A stretch of DNA of 64,000 nucleotides from Flavobacteriales bacterium (GTDB taxonomy: Bacteria > Bacteroidota > Bacteroidia > Flavobacteriales_F > PHOS-HE28): contig JADJXF010000012.1 of NCBI GenBank assembly GCA_016715995.1, positions 1-64,000 on the forward strand, read 5' to 3'. Each line of letters opens with the position of its first letter. Positions within the stretch are counted from its first letter, which is position 1. Below are positions 1 through 7,287 of this stretch, piece by piece. The translations under genes and the position numbers were made by a program. The notes beneath the pieces were generated by a model. The model was not told the DNA's origin, made no database searches, and was given only the letters and a program-made list of their open reading frames with translations.

Positions 1-37
1 CCTTGCGCTCACGCCAGCGGTCGGGCGACTTGGCCAT
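1..37 (-). CDS. N-terminal fragment of an unidentified protein (runs off window)
   Basis: An ATG at 37 on the minus strand opens a frame, MAKSPDRWRERK, that continues past the left edge. It lies 12 bases after the stop of the small membrane protein encoded at 50-199, so it is probably the next gene of that operon. Twelve residues are too few to assign a family. Confidence 0.3.
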   Translation of the reverse strand, partial: MAKSPDRWRERK

Positions 38-49
38 GGCAGGTACGGG

Positions 50-199
50 TCAACGAGGCTCGTCGTCGTTCTCGGCAAAGCTGTCCGGCTCCTTCCTCGG
101 CGGGGTGGTGAACACGCGGTAGAAGAAGTAGGCCGTGATGGCGATCACTGTGAGCTGCGTGGCCAGCATGAGAGTGAGTGCTTGCGTGTTCATGGCCAT
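50..199 (-). CDS. Small single-pass membrane protein, putative NSS transporter small subunit (MetS-like)
   Basis: A 49-residue frame reads MAMNTQALTLMLATQ and so on. It has one hydrophobic segment (about residues 8-28) followed by a charged tail rich in Asp, Glu and Arg. Its ATG shares one base with the TGA of the NSS transporter (TGATG at 201-197), which indicates translational coupling. A second in-frame ATG at 193 would give 47 residues. NSS-family transporters such as Corynebacterium MetP are known to have a tiny membrane partner, MetS, encoded directly downstream. Position, size and topology match that arrangement. The assignment is by context, since a protein this short carries little sequence signature. 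It is easily missed by gene callers because of its size. Confidence 0.6.
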   Translation of the reverse strand: MAMNTQALTLMLATQLTVIAITAYFFYRVFTTPPRKEPDSFAENDDEPR

Positions 200-1842
200 C
201 AGGATTTCGTGGAGCGAATGCGGCGGAGCGCGGCGAGGTACACCAACAGCGCGAGCCCTGCGAAGGTGGCCGTGAGGATTACGCGTGCCATGTTCGTGAA
301 GAACAGACGGTCCTTCAGGGCGGAGACCGTTTCAGGATCCGTGGCGGCTGCGAGCTGCTCGTGCAGGCCGGCATTCGCGATCGTCTTGATGATGGAGCCG
401 TTGTCGAGGGTCCAGCCTTCGCCAGCGAAGAGCCCTTGCAACGCGACTCCCCATTCGTTGCCGATCGGCGTGAAGAGCGCGCCAATGAAGACCACCAGCA
501 GCATCGCAGGAGTGATGTACTTGATGATGAATTTGTACACCGTGGGCACCTTCAGGTCGGAGCCCGAGAGCAGTTCCTTCCAACCTCTGTTGATCCCGAA
601 GACCCAGGCGAAGAGCACCGTCTCGGCCAGCGCGAACACGACGAGCGCCACCGTGCCTGCCCAATAATCATACTCTCCGAACACGCCCTGCTGGTAGAAG
701 AGCACCGTGGGCAGACCGAGCGCGAGGACGATGGCGCCGAAGCTCCATGCGCCCTTGTTCCGGCCCCAACCGAACTCGTCGCGCATGAAGCCCATCCATG
801 GCGTGCCCATGGCCAGCGAACTGGTGATGCCCGCGAAGAAGAGCAGCCCGAACCACATCACGCCGGCCGCCATGCTGAGGAAGGGGCCCCATTTCTCGAA
901 GAGGAAGGGCATGGTCTGGAAGGCCATGCCGAAGCCGGCATTCTCCTTCACCCAATCGAGGCCGAGGTAGCCTGCGGCAATCGGGATGACGATCATGCTC
1001 CCCAGCACCACTTCCACGAATTCATTCATGAAGCCCGCGCTGACGGCGTTGAGCGCGATGTCGTCCTTGCTCCGCACGTACGCTGCATAGCAATGGATGG
1101 TGCCCATGCCCACGCTCAAGGTGAAGAAGATCTGGCCCGCAGCAGCCAGCCACACCCTCGGGTTGCTCAGGCTGTCGAACTGCGGTGTCCACAAGAAGTT
1201 GAGGCCATCCCAAGCGCTTGCGGTGGGCACCTCAGCGCTGGCCCCGCTGGTTCCGAGCGTGACGCCGCGCAGCGCCAGGAACACACCGAAGAGGATGAGC
1301 AAGGGCATGCCAATCTTGGCCGCGCGCTCCACGCCGCGCAGCCCGCGCGAGAGGATCCAGGTGTTGAGCAGCAGGCAGAGCACGTAGAACACCACGGCCT
1401 CGTAAGGGATGCCCGAATGGCTGCTGCCGATGTCGAGGTAGTTGTTGAAGAACTCCGCCACCTGCAGCTGGCTCAGCCCATCGAAGGTGCCCGCGATGCT
1501 GTGCCACACGTAGCTCATGGTCCAGCTCTCGATGTAGCAGTGGTGTTGCCACAGGATAATGGTGAAGATGCCGAACACGCCGAAGTATTTCCAGAAGGCG
1601 CGCTTGGTCATCGTATCGAGGATGAAGGGCGGCAGGGTTGTTGCTGCGCCCACCGAAGCGACCCATGCCAACGACCACAGCAGGGGATGCCCATCAGCAG
1701 GAAGCAGATGAGGTAAGGAGATGAACGCCGTTGTTCACCGCCTGCACCGGGAAGCGCAGAAGCCGCCCAGTCCCATCTGCGTTGCCCCCATGGCCATGAC
1801 CTGGCTCCACGCGTGTCCCCCCACGATCAAACTCTTCTTGCG
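199..1842 (-). CDS. Sodium-dependent neurotransmitter-symporter family (NSS/SNF) amino-acid transporter, 5' part frame-broken
   Basis: The intact frame (199-1671) gives 490 residues with about ten membrane segments. It contains typical NSS stretches such as the IESWTMSYVWHS region of TM3 and the FFTLSVGMGTI region of TM6. These proteins import amino acids with Na+ across the inner membrane. The family N-terminus (unwound TM1 with a GLGNxWRFP-like motif) lies in other frames between 1842 and 1672: a frame with KKSLIVGGHAWSQVMAMGA runs into GLGGF, then RFPVQAVNN, then LICFLLMGIP after shifts. At least three one- or two-base deletions in short homopolymers are needed to restore it, and no good start codon is visible before 1842. 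A TATATTGG box at 1868-1875 could be the promoter. The downstream 49-residue gene is coupled by TGATG. The breaks look like sequencing errors rather than decay, because the rest is well preserved. Confidence 0.85.
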
Positions 1843-1895
1843 AGGCCTTGCGAGCGGTTAAGGCTCGCCAATATAGAAGGGTGGGCGATATGCGG

Positions 1896-1948
1896 CAGGT
1901 TGAGGGTTGCAGGTTGATGAGGTTGGGGGTTGAGCCCCCGACCCTCAA
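1896..1948. repeat. GGTTGA-rich intergenic repeat
   Basis: Several copies of GGTTGAGG or GGTTGATG-like words stand in tandem between the transporter and the RmlD-like gene. TTGAGGG at 1900-1906 can pair with CCCTCAA at 1942-1948, which covers the stop codon of the reductase gene. Similar sequence recurs at 12341-12426, 13366-13448 and 27616-27660. Confidence 0.5.
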
Positions 1949-2847
1949 GCGCCTAGCTGTTCCCGCACCACAGCCAACCCTTCCTCGAACCCGTGCGGCG
2001 AATAACCCAGGTCGCGTCGCGCCTTGTCGATGATGAAGCCTGTCCTCGGTGGGCGCTTTGCGGGCTGGCCCAGCGTGTCGCTCTTCACTGCGGTGATTAC
2101 AGACGTGTCCAACTGGAAGAAGGCGCCGACGCGCCGCACGAGCTCAAGTATGCTCATGCCATCGGGCCCGCACAGGTGATAAATGCCGGTGGCGCCGCGC
2201 CTCGCGATGCGGATGCAACCGTCGGCGAGGTCCTCCGCGAGCGTGGGCATGCGCCATTGGTCGTCCACCACCTTGATCGGCTGTCCTTGCTCCAACGCGC
2301 TCTTCGCCCATAACACCACGTTGCTGCGGCTCAATCCGGGCGCAACGCCATACACGATGATCGTGCGCGCGATGGACCATTTCGCCAGCCCCGCGTGCAT
2401 CACGATGCGCTCGCCCTCGAGCTTGCTGTTGCCATAGATGCTCAATGGAGCCGGTTCATCTTCCTCCCTATAAGGTCCTTTCGAACCATCGAAGATGAAG
2501 TCGGTGCTGAGGAAGATGAAGTGGCTGCCATGCCGCTTGGCCGCCTCCACGAGATGCCGCGTTGCGGTGATGTTCTGCAGCGCGCAAGCCTCAGGGTCCG
2601 CCTCACACGCATCCACATTGGTCATGGCGGCGCTGTGGATCACCACCTCGGGCCCTACTTCATCGAACACGCGGTCCACCTCCGCCCGCACCGTGATGTT
2701 CATCGCGCGATAGCGCTCGCCTAGCGGCTGCGGCGTACGATCCGCGCCGCGGCTGGTGGCGATGAGCTGCCCGTCCGAATCGTCACGAAGCGCGGCCACG
2801 AGCTTCTGTCCGAGCAGACCGTTGGAACCGGTGATGAGGATGCGCAC
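1945..2847 (-). CDS. RmlD-like NAD(P)-dependent sugar-nucleotide reductase (extended SDR)
   Basis: This 300-residue extended short-chain dehydrogenase is of the dTDP-4-dehydrorhamnose reductase (RmlD) type. The N-terminal Rossmann motif GSNGLLG lies at residues 7-13, FLSTDFIFDG is the RmlD-type central strand, and the catalytic YxxxK is YGNSK. Such enzymes reduce keto-sugar nucleotides for surface polysaccharide. No rmlA, rmlB or rmlC genes are nearby, so the exact substrate is unknown. I chose a GTG start at 2847 over a TTG at 2868. A TAGATTCG promoter box (2854-2861) ends six bases before the GTG, and the TTG lies upstream of that box. Confidence 0.85.
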   Translation of the reverse strand: MRILITGSNGLLGQKLVAALRDDSDGQLIATSRGADRTPQPLGERYRAMNITVRAEVDRVFDEVGPEVVIHSAAMTNVDACEADPEACALQNITATRHLVEAAKRHGSHFIFLSTDFIFDGSKGPYREEDEPAPLSIYGNSKLEGERIVMHAGLAKWSIARTIIVYGVAPGLSRSNVVLWAKSALEQGQPIKVVDDQWRMPTLAEDLADGCIRIARRGATGIYHLCGPDGMSILELVRRVGAFFQLDTSVITAVKSDTLGQPAKRPPRTGFIIDKARRDLGYSPHGFEEGLAVVREQLGA

Positions 2848-2853
2848 GGTGGC

Positions 2854-2861
2854 CGAATCTA
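2854..2861 (-). promoter_or_regulatory. Bacteroidota -7 box TAGATTCG for the RmlD-like gene
   Basis: It matches TAnnTTYG and ends six bases before the GTG start, so the transcript would be leaderless or nearly so. Confidence 0.55.
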
Positions 2862-2879
2862 GAGGCAAGGGCTGGAAAT

Positions 2880-2910
2880 GGAAACGCCTCCGGTGACCGG
2901 AGGCGTTTCC
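2880..2910. terminator. Strong hairpin after the DUF6089 gene
   Basis: Perfect 14-bp stem, GGAAACGCCTCCGG with CCGGAGGCGTTTCC around a TGA loop, starting 16 bases after the stop at 2927. The following T tract is weak, so the terminator role is inferred from stem strength and position. Confidence 0.6.
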
Positions 2911-2926
2911 AGAGGATGTTTCCGGC

Positions 2927-3904
2927 TTAGAACACGATCTTCTGACGACGGATCCGCGCGCGGTACTTCTTGGATCCGCTCTTGTACTTGTAGAGCTTCC
3001 AATCGGCCGTCACCTTGAGGAAGATGTAGGCGTCGAGATCGCCCTCATCACCGCGCTGCATGCCGGGCGCTGTGGAGATGATGCCGTTCTCCACGAGCGG
3101 GCCGCTGTCCAATGCGGGGTTGGAGAGGTAGGCCGCCACATCGCCGTAGGCCGCACCGATCGCCTCAGGGTCATAGTACTTCGTGCTCACGTCGTCGATG
3201 TAGTCCGTGAAGGTCTTGGTGTATTGCAGCTCCAAGCCACCGCTCCATTGCTTGGTGAAGGCGCGTCGGATGCCGATGCCCATGGGGATGCAGAGCTGGA
3301 AGTTCTTGTACTCATCCGCACCACCGGGCAGACCTTGGCCCTCGGTGCCCAATGGCTTCAACCGCACCCAGGCGTTGTTGAATTGGGCGCGAGGGTCAAA
3401 GTAGAAGCCGCCGATGCCGCCGAAGAGGTAGAAGCCGACACGGCTGCCCTTGGTGCCCTTCACGCCGCGGAGGTCATACATATGGCCAAGCTCCTCGCGG
3501 TAGAGATGCAGCTCATAGACGAGCGAGAGTTCCACCACGTCCGACTTAAAATTGAGGTTCCTGGTCATCCGGAAGGGCTCGGTGGTGAGGTTGTCGTTGC
3601 CGGCGAGCACGCCGTAAGTGATGCGCAGGCGCATCGCCTGCTTCCGGGCGAGGTAATAACGGAACGCGAAGCTCGCGGCCGGACGGGTCTGGCTGAGCTC
3701 CAAGTCCCAGACGAAGGGCGAGCCAATCTGGTTCCGGCCACCCAGTTCACCCAAGAAGTTGGTGATGCCAAGGCCGAATTCCACCTCCTGCCGATGGGTC
3801 TTCCAATAGGTCGATTGCCGGAAATACTGGGCCCATGCAGGACCGAAGGCCGCAGCACCCAAGAGGAACGTCAATAGGAGGCGTCGGCGTAGGAGTTTAT
3901 GCAT
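2927..3904 (-). CDS. DUF6089-family outer-membrane beta-barrel protein
   Basis: 325 residues from ATG 3904. A signal peptide MHKLLRRRLLLTFLLGAAAF ends near AWAQ. The mature part has alternating strands rich in Tyr, Phe and Gly, including VEFGLGITNFLGELGGR, RYYLARKQAMRLRITYG and VGFYLFGGIGGFYF. This is the pattern of the DUF6089 family, predicted outer-membrane barrels found across Bacteroidota and without a defined biochemical role. A longer frame reaches back to 4015, but 3904 is preferred because a TATATTTG promoter lies just upstream and the signal peptide begins there. The basic C-terminus (YRARIRRQKIVF) ends in an aromatic residue, as is common for outer-membrane barrels. Confidence 0.8.
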   Translation of the reverse strand: MHKLLRRRLLLTFLLGAAAFGPAWAQYFRQSTYWKTHRQEVEFGLGITNFLGELGGRNQIGSPFVWDLELSQTRPAASFAFRYYLARKQAMRLRITYGVLAGNDNLTTEPFRMTRNLNFKSDVVELSLVYELHLYREELGHMYDLRGVKGTKGSRVGFYLFGGIGGFYFDPRAQFNNAWVRLKPLGTEGQGLPGGADEYKNFQLCIPMGIGIRRAFTKQWSGGLELQYTKTFTDYIDDVSTKYYDPEAIGAAYGDVAAYLSNPALDSGPLVENGIISTAPGMQRGDEGDLDAYIFLKVTADWKLYKYKSGSKKYRARIRRQKIVF

Positions 3905-3923
3905 GCGATCCAGTGGCGGGCAG

Positions 3924-3931
3924 CCAAATAT
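3924..3931 (-). promoter_or_regulatory. Bacteroidota promoter (TATATTTG) for the DUF6089 gene
   Basis: Exact TAnnTTTG -7 box 19 bases before ATG 3904. A TTGG at 3953-3956, about 22 bases upstream, could be the -33 element. Confidence 0.65.
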
Positions 3932-4015
3932 AGAGGGCGGGGCTTGTACGGGCCAAGGGCGGCTCCCGGTTCCACCCTCCAAGACCCCCTTTCCAGCGAA
4001 GGGTTGCCTTGGCAA

Positions 4016-4549
4016 TCAGCGCCCTGCGATGGCATGGAGCACCACCCCGGCGCATACCGAGACGTTCAGCGAATGCTTGGAGCCTCGCTGCGGCACAACG
4101 ATGCAGGCATCGCATGCTTGCACCACCGCGTCCGAAACGCCATGGAGCTCGTTGCCGAACACCAATGCGATTGGCCGATGATGGTCGAATTCCAGTTCTC
4201 CGAGGGGGATGGCTCTCACGGTCTGCTCCACGGCCAGGACCAGGTATCCTTGGTCCTGAAGTCCGCGCACGCCTGCCAAGGCTTCCTTTTCGTGGGACCA
4301 AGGGACTGAAGCAGTGGCCCCCAAGGCCGTCTTTTCGATCTCGCGATGCGGTGGACAGGGCGTGAATCCGCAGAGCACGAGCCGCTCCACCCCGAAGGCA
4401 TCGGCAGTGCGGAAGATGGAGCCCACGTTGTGCCGGCTCCGCACATCATCGAGCACAACGGTGATGCGGCCCGTAAGGCCGGTGGCGTACGCTTCTGGGG
4501 CGACGCGACCCAGTTCGTCCATGCGCAGCTTGCGATCGTCGGCGGGCAT
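4016..4549 (-). CDS. SpoU/TrmH-family RNA 2'-O-methyltransferase
   Basis: 177 residues from ATG 4549. The protein shows the three SPOUT motifs. Motif 1 is VLDDVRSRHNVGSIFRTADA, with the catalytic-type Arg in NVGSIFRT. Motif 2 is ALVFGNELHGVS. Motif 3 is IVVPQRGSKHSLNVSVC. The fold has a C-terminal trefoil knot that binds S-adenosylmethionine and methylates a ribose in tRNA or rRNA. The target cannot be told from sequence. The frame is open upstream to 4684, but that would overlap the divergent mutS start. The start at MPADDRKLRMDELG suits the family length. Confidence 0.88.
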   Translation of the reverse strand: MPADDRKLRMDELGRVAPEAYATGLTGRITVVLDDVRSRHNVGSIFRTADAFGVERLVLCGFTPCPPHREIEKTALGATASVPWSHEKEALAGVRGLQDQGYLVLAVEQTVRAIPLGELEFDHHRPIALVFGNELHGVSDAVVQACDACIVVPQRGSKHSLNVSVCAGVVLHAIAGR

Positions 4550-4631
4550 CGGCTGTGGAGAACTTGGAGATGGCGCCCGAAGGGCCGGATGTACTTTGGG
4601 CGGCGAAATTGGGGCTTGGCGGCCGCACCCG

Positions 4632-7279
4632 ATGAGCAAGGCGAAGAGCGATACCCCATTGATGCGGCAATACGCATCGATCAAGGGCCGGTATCCCGAT
4701 GCGATCCTGCTCTTCCGCGTGGGCGATTTCTACGAGACCTTCGGCAGCGATGCGGTCACGGCGGCGCGGGTGCTGGGCATCACGCTCACCAAGCGCAACA
4801 ACGGCGGCAGCCAGGAGATGGAGCTCGCGGGGTTCCCGCACCACAGCATCGAGACCTATTTGCCGCGCCTCGTGCGCGCCGGGTTCCGCGTGGCGATCTG
4901 CGACCAGCTGGAGGAACCCAAGCTGGCCAAGACCATCGTGCAGCGGGGCGTCACCGAAGTGGTCACCCCCGGAGTGGCGTTCAACGAGCACGTGGTGGAC
5001 CGCCGCGAGAATCATTGGCTCGCTGCCCTGTGCGGTGGGCCGGACGCCTACGGCATCGCCTTCCTCGATGTGACCACGGGCGAGTTCACCGTGGCCGAGG
5101 AGGGCACGGAGACCACCGCCAAGCTCCTCGAAGGTCACGCGCCGCGCGAGCTGCTCCTGCCCAAGGGCGCGCGTGACGCCTTCCTCGAGTCCTGCGCTTC
5201 GAAATACCGGAGCTACGCGCTGGATGATTGGGCCTTCGCCGATGACTTCGCGAAGGAGCGTCTGATGCATCAATTCAGCACCGCCTCGCTCAAGGGCTTC
5301 GGCATCGATCACCTGAAGTGGGGGCAGCGTTCGGCCGGGGCGGTGCTGCACTACCTAGGGGAGACGCGGCACGACCGGGTGGCGCACATCACCGCCATCA
5401 GCAGATTGCGGCCCTCGGACCATGTCGGCCTCGACCGCTTCACCATCCGCAACCTCGAACTGGTGGCGCCGGTGAACGAGGGCGCGCGCACCCTGCTGAG
5501 AGCATGGACCGATGCGTGACCCCGATGGGTTCGCGCCTGATGCGGCGCTGGCTGCTCTTCCCACTGCTCGACCACGCCGCCATCGCGCAACGGCACGACC
5601 GCGTAGAGGCTTTGGTCGCAACACCCGCGCTCATGGAGGAGTTCGGTTCGGAGCTGGCACGCATCAGCGACCTGGAGCGGCTCACCGGCAAGGCGGCGGC
5701 GGCGCGCATCGCCCCGCGCGAGCTCCTGCAGCTCGCCCTGGCCCTCGAATCCACCGACCGCATCCGGCAACGGATGCAGGCCAGTGGCGGCGTCTTCCAG
5801 AAGGAAGCCGCTGCACTGCACGTACCGCTCGAGGTGGCAGAAGCGATCCGCCTCACCATCGAACCAGAGACACCGGCGACGATGCACCGCGGCGGTGTCA
5901 TCCGCGGCGGGGTGAGCGCTGAGCTCGACGACCTGCGGCACGTGACCTCGCACGCGAAGGAATTGCTTCTCGATGTGCAGCGGCGCGAAGGGGAGCGCAC
6001 CGGCATCACCTCGCTGAAGGTGGGCTACAACAACGTCTTCGGCTACTACCTGGAGGTGCGCAACACGCATAAGGAAAAGGTGCCCGCCGATTGGGTGCGC
6101 AAGCAGACCCTGGTGGGGGCCGAGCGATACATCACCGAGGAGCTGAAGGCCTTGGAGGAGCGCATCCTCGGCGCGGAGGAGCGGATCCTGACGCTGGAGA
6201 ATGAGCGTTATGCCGCGCTCGTGCAGCAGGTGGTGGCCGAGGTGTCGGCCGTGCAACAGTGCGCGCAGGCCGTCGCCGCGCTTGATGTGCTGCGCGCCTT
6301 CGCAATGAACGCGACGGCACTGAGCTATTGCAGGCCGGTGCTGGATGATGGGCATGTGCTCGACATCCGCGACGGGCGCCACCCGGTGATCGAACAGCAG
6401 CTGCCGCCGGGCGAATCCTATGTGGCCAACGATGTGCTCCTCGACCCTGAGGACCGGCAGATCGTCATCATCACCGGCCCGAACATGAGCGGGAAATCGG
6501 CCCTGCTCAGGCAGACCGCGCTGATCACGCTGATGGCGCAGGTCGGCAGTTATGTGCCCGCCCGGTCGGCACGCATCGGCATCGTGGACCGGATCTTCAC
6601 CCGTGTGGGCGCCAGCGACAACCTGAGCACCGGCGAGAGCACCTTCATGGTGGAGATGAACGAGTCGGCCAGCATCCTGAACAATCTCACCGAGCGCAGC
6701 CTCGTGCTGCTCGATGAGATCGGGCGCGGCACCAGCACCTACGACGGCATCTCCATCGCGTGGGCGATAGCGGAGCACCTCCACGAGCATCCCACGCGGC
6801 CCAAGACGCTCTTCGCCACGCACTACCACGAGCTGAACGAGATGGCCGCCACCTTCCATCGCATCCGCAACTACAGCGTGGCCGTACGCGAGGCGGATGG
6901 GCGCGTGCTCTTCCTGCGCAAGCTGGTGCCGGGCGGAAGCGACCGCAGCTTCGGCATCCATGTGGCGCAGATGGCCGGCATGCCGAAGGCGGTGGTGGAG
7001 CGCGCGCGCAAGGTGCTTGCGCATCTGGAACGCTCGCATGCGGGCGACCTCGGCGACAGCGGAACGGATAGCGGCAAGCGCCCACGGCCCAGCGTACGCG
7101 GACTGGAACCCGAGCCGCAGCTGAGCTTCTTCCAGCTCGACGACCCCGCGCTGGAGAGCATCCGTGAGCAGCTCAACGAACTCGACATCGATACGCTCAC
7201 ACCCGTGGAAGCGCTGCTCAAGCTGAACGAGATCAAGCGGATGGCAGGCGCGGGCAAGGTGCGGTTGAAGAAGGCCTGA
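4632..7279 (+). CDS. mutS: DNA mismatch repair ATPase MutS (one internal frame break)
   Basis: MutS recognises mismatches and recruits MutL. The start ATG 4632 gives MSKAKSDTPLMRQYASIKG. The mismatch-binding Phe-x-Glu motif is in GDFYETFG. The C-terminal ATPase has Walker A ITGPNMSGKSALLRQT, Walker B LVLLDEIGRGTSTYDG and the helix-turn-helix dimer region after FGIHVAQMAGMP. Total length of about 880 residues is normal. The frame changes once at about 5500-5512. The upstream frame ends at TGA 5517-5519, and the sequence continues as MDRCVTPMGSRLMRRWLLFP in another frame with no loss of conserved residues. One missing base or two extra bases would explain it, and I regard it as a probable sequence error. 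If real, the strain would be a mutator. The YfhO-like gene follows eight bases after the stop. Confidence 0.93.
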
Positions 7280-7287
7280 GGCGCGCG

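Noticed and set aside
178..1716. A 512-codon plus-strand frame over the NSS transporter
   Set aside because: Composition (His, Glu, Arg rich, no domain) is typical of an antisense shadow, while the minus frame encodes a well-known transporter.
4314..4631. Extended N-terminus of MutS
   Set aside because: The frame is open but overlaps the divergent methyltransferase gene, and MSKAKSDTPLMRQY at 4632 matches the family start.
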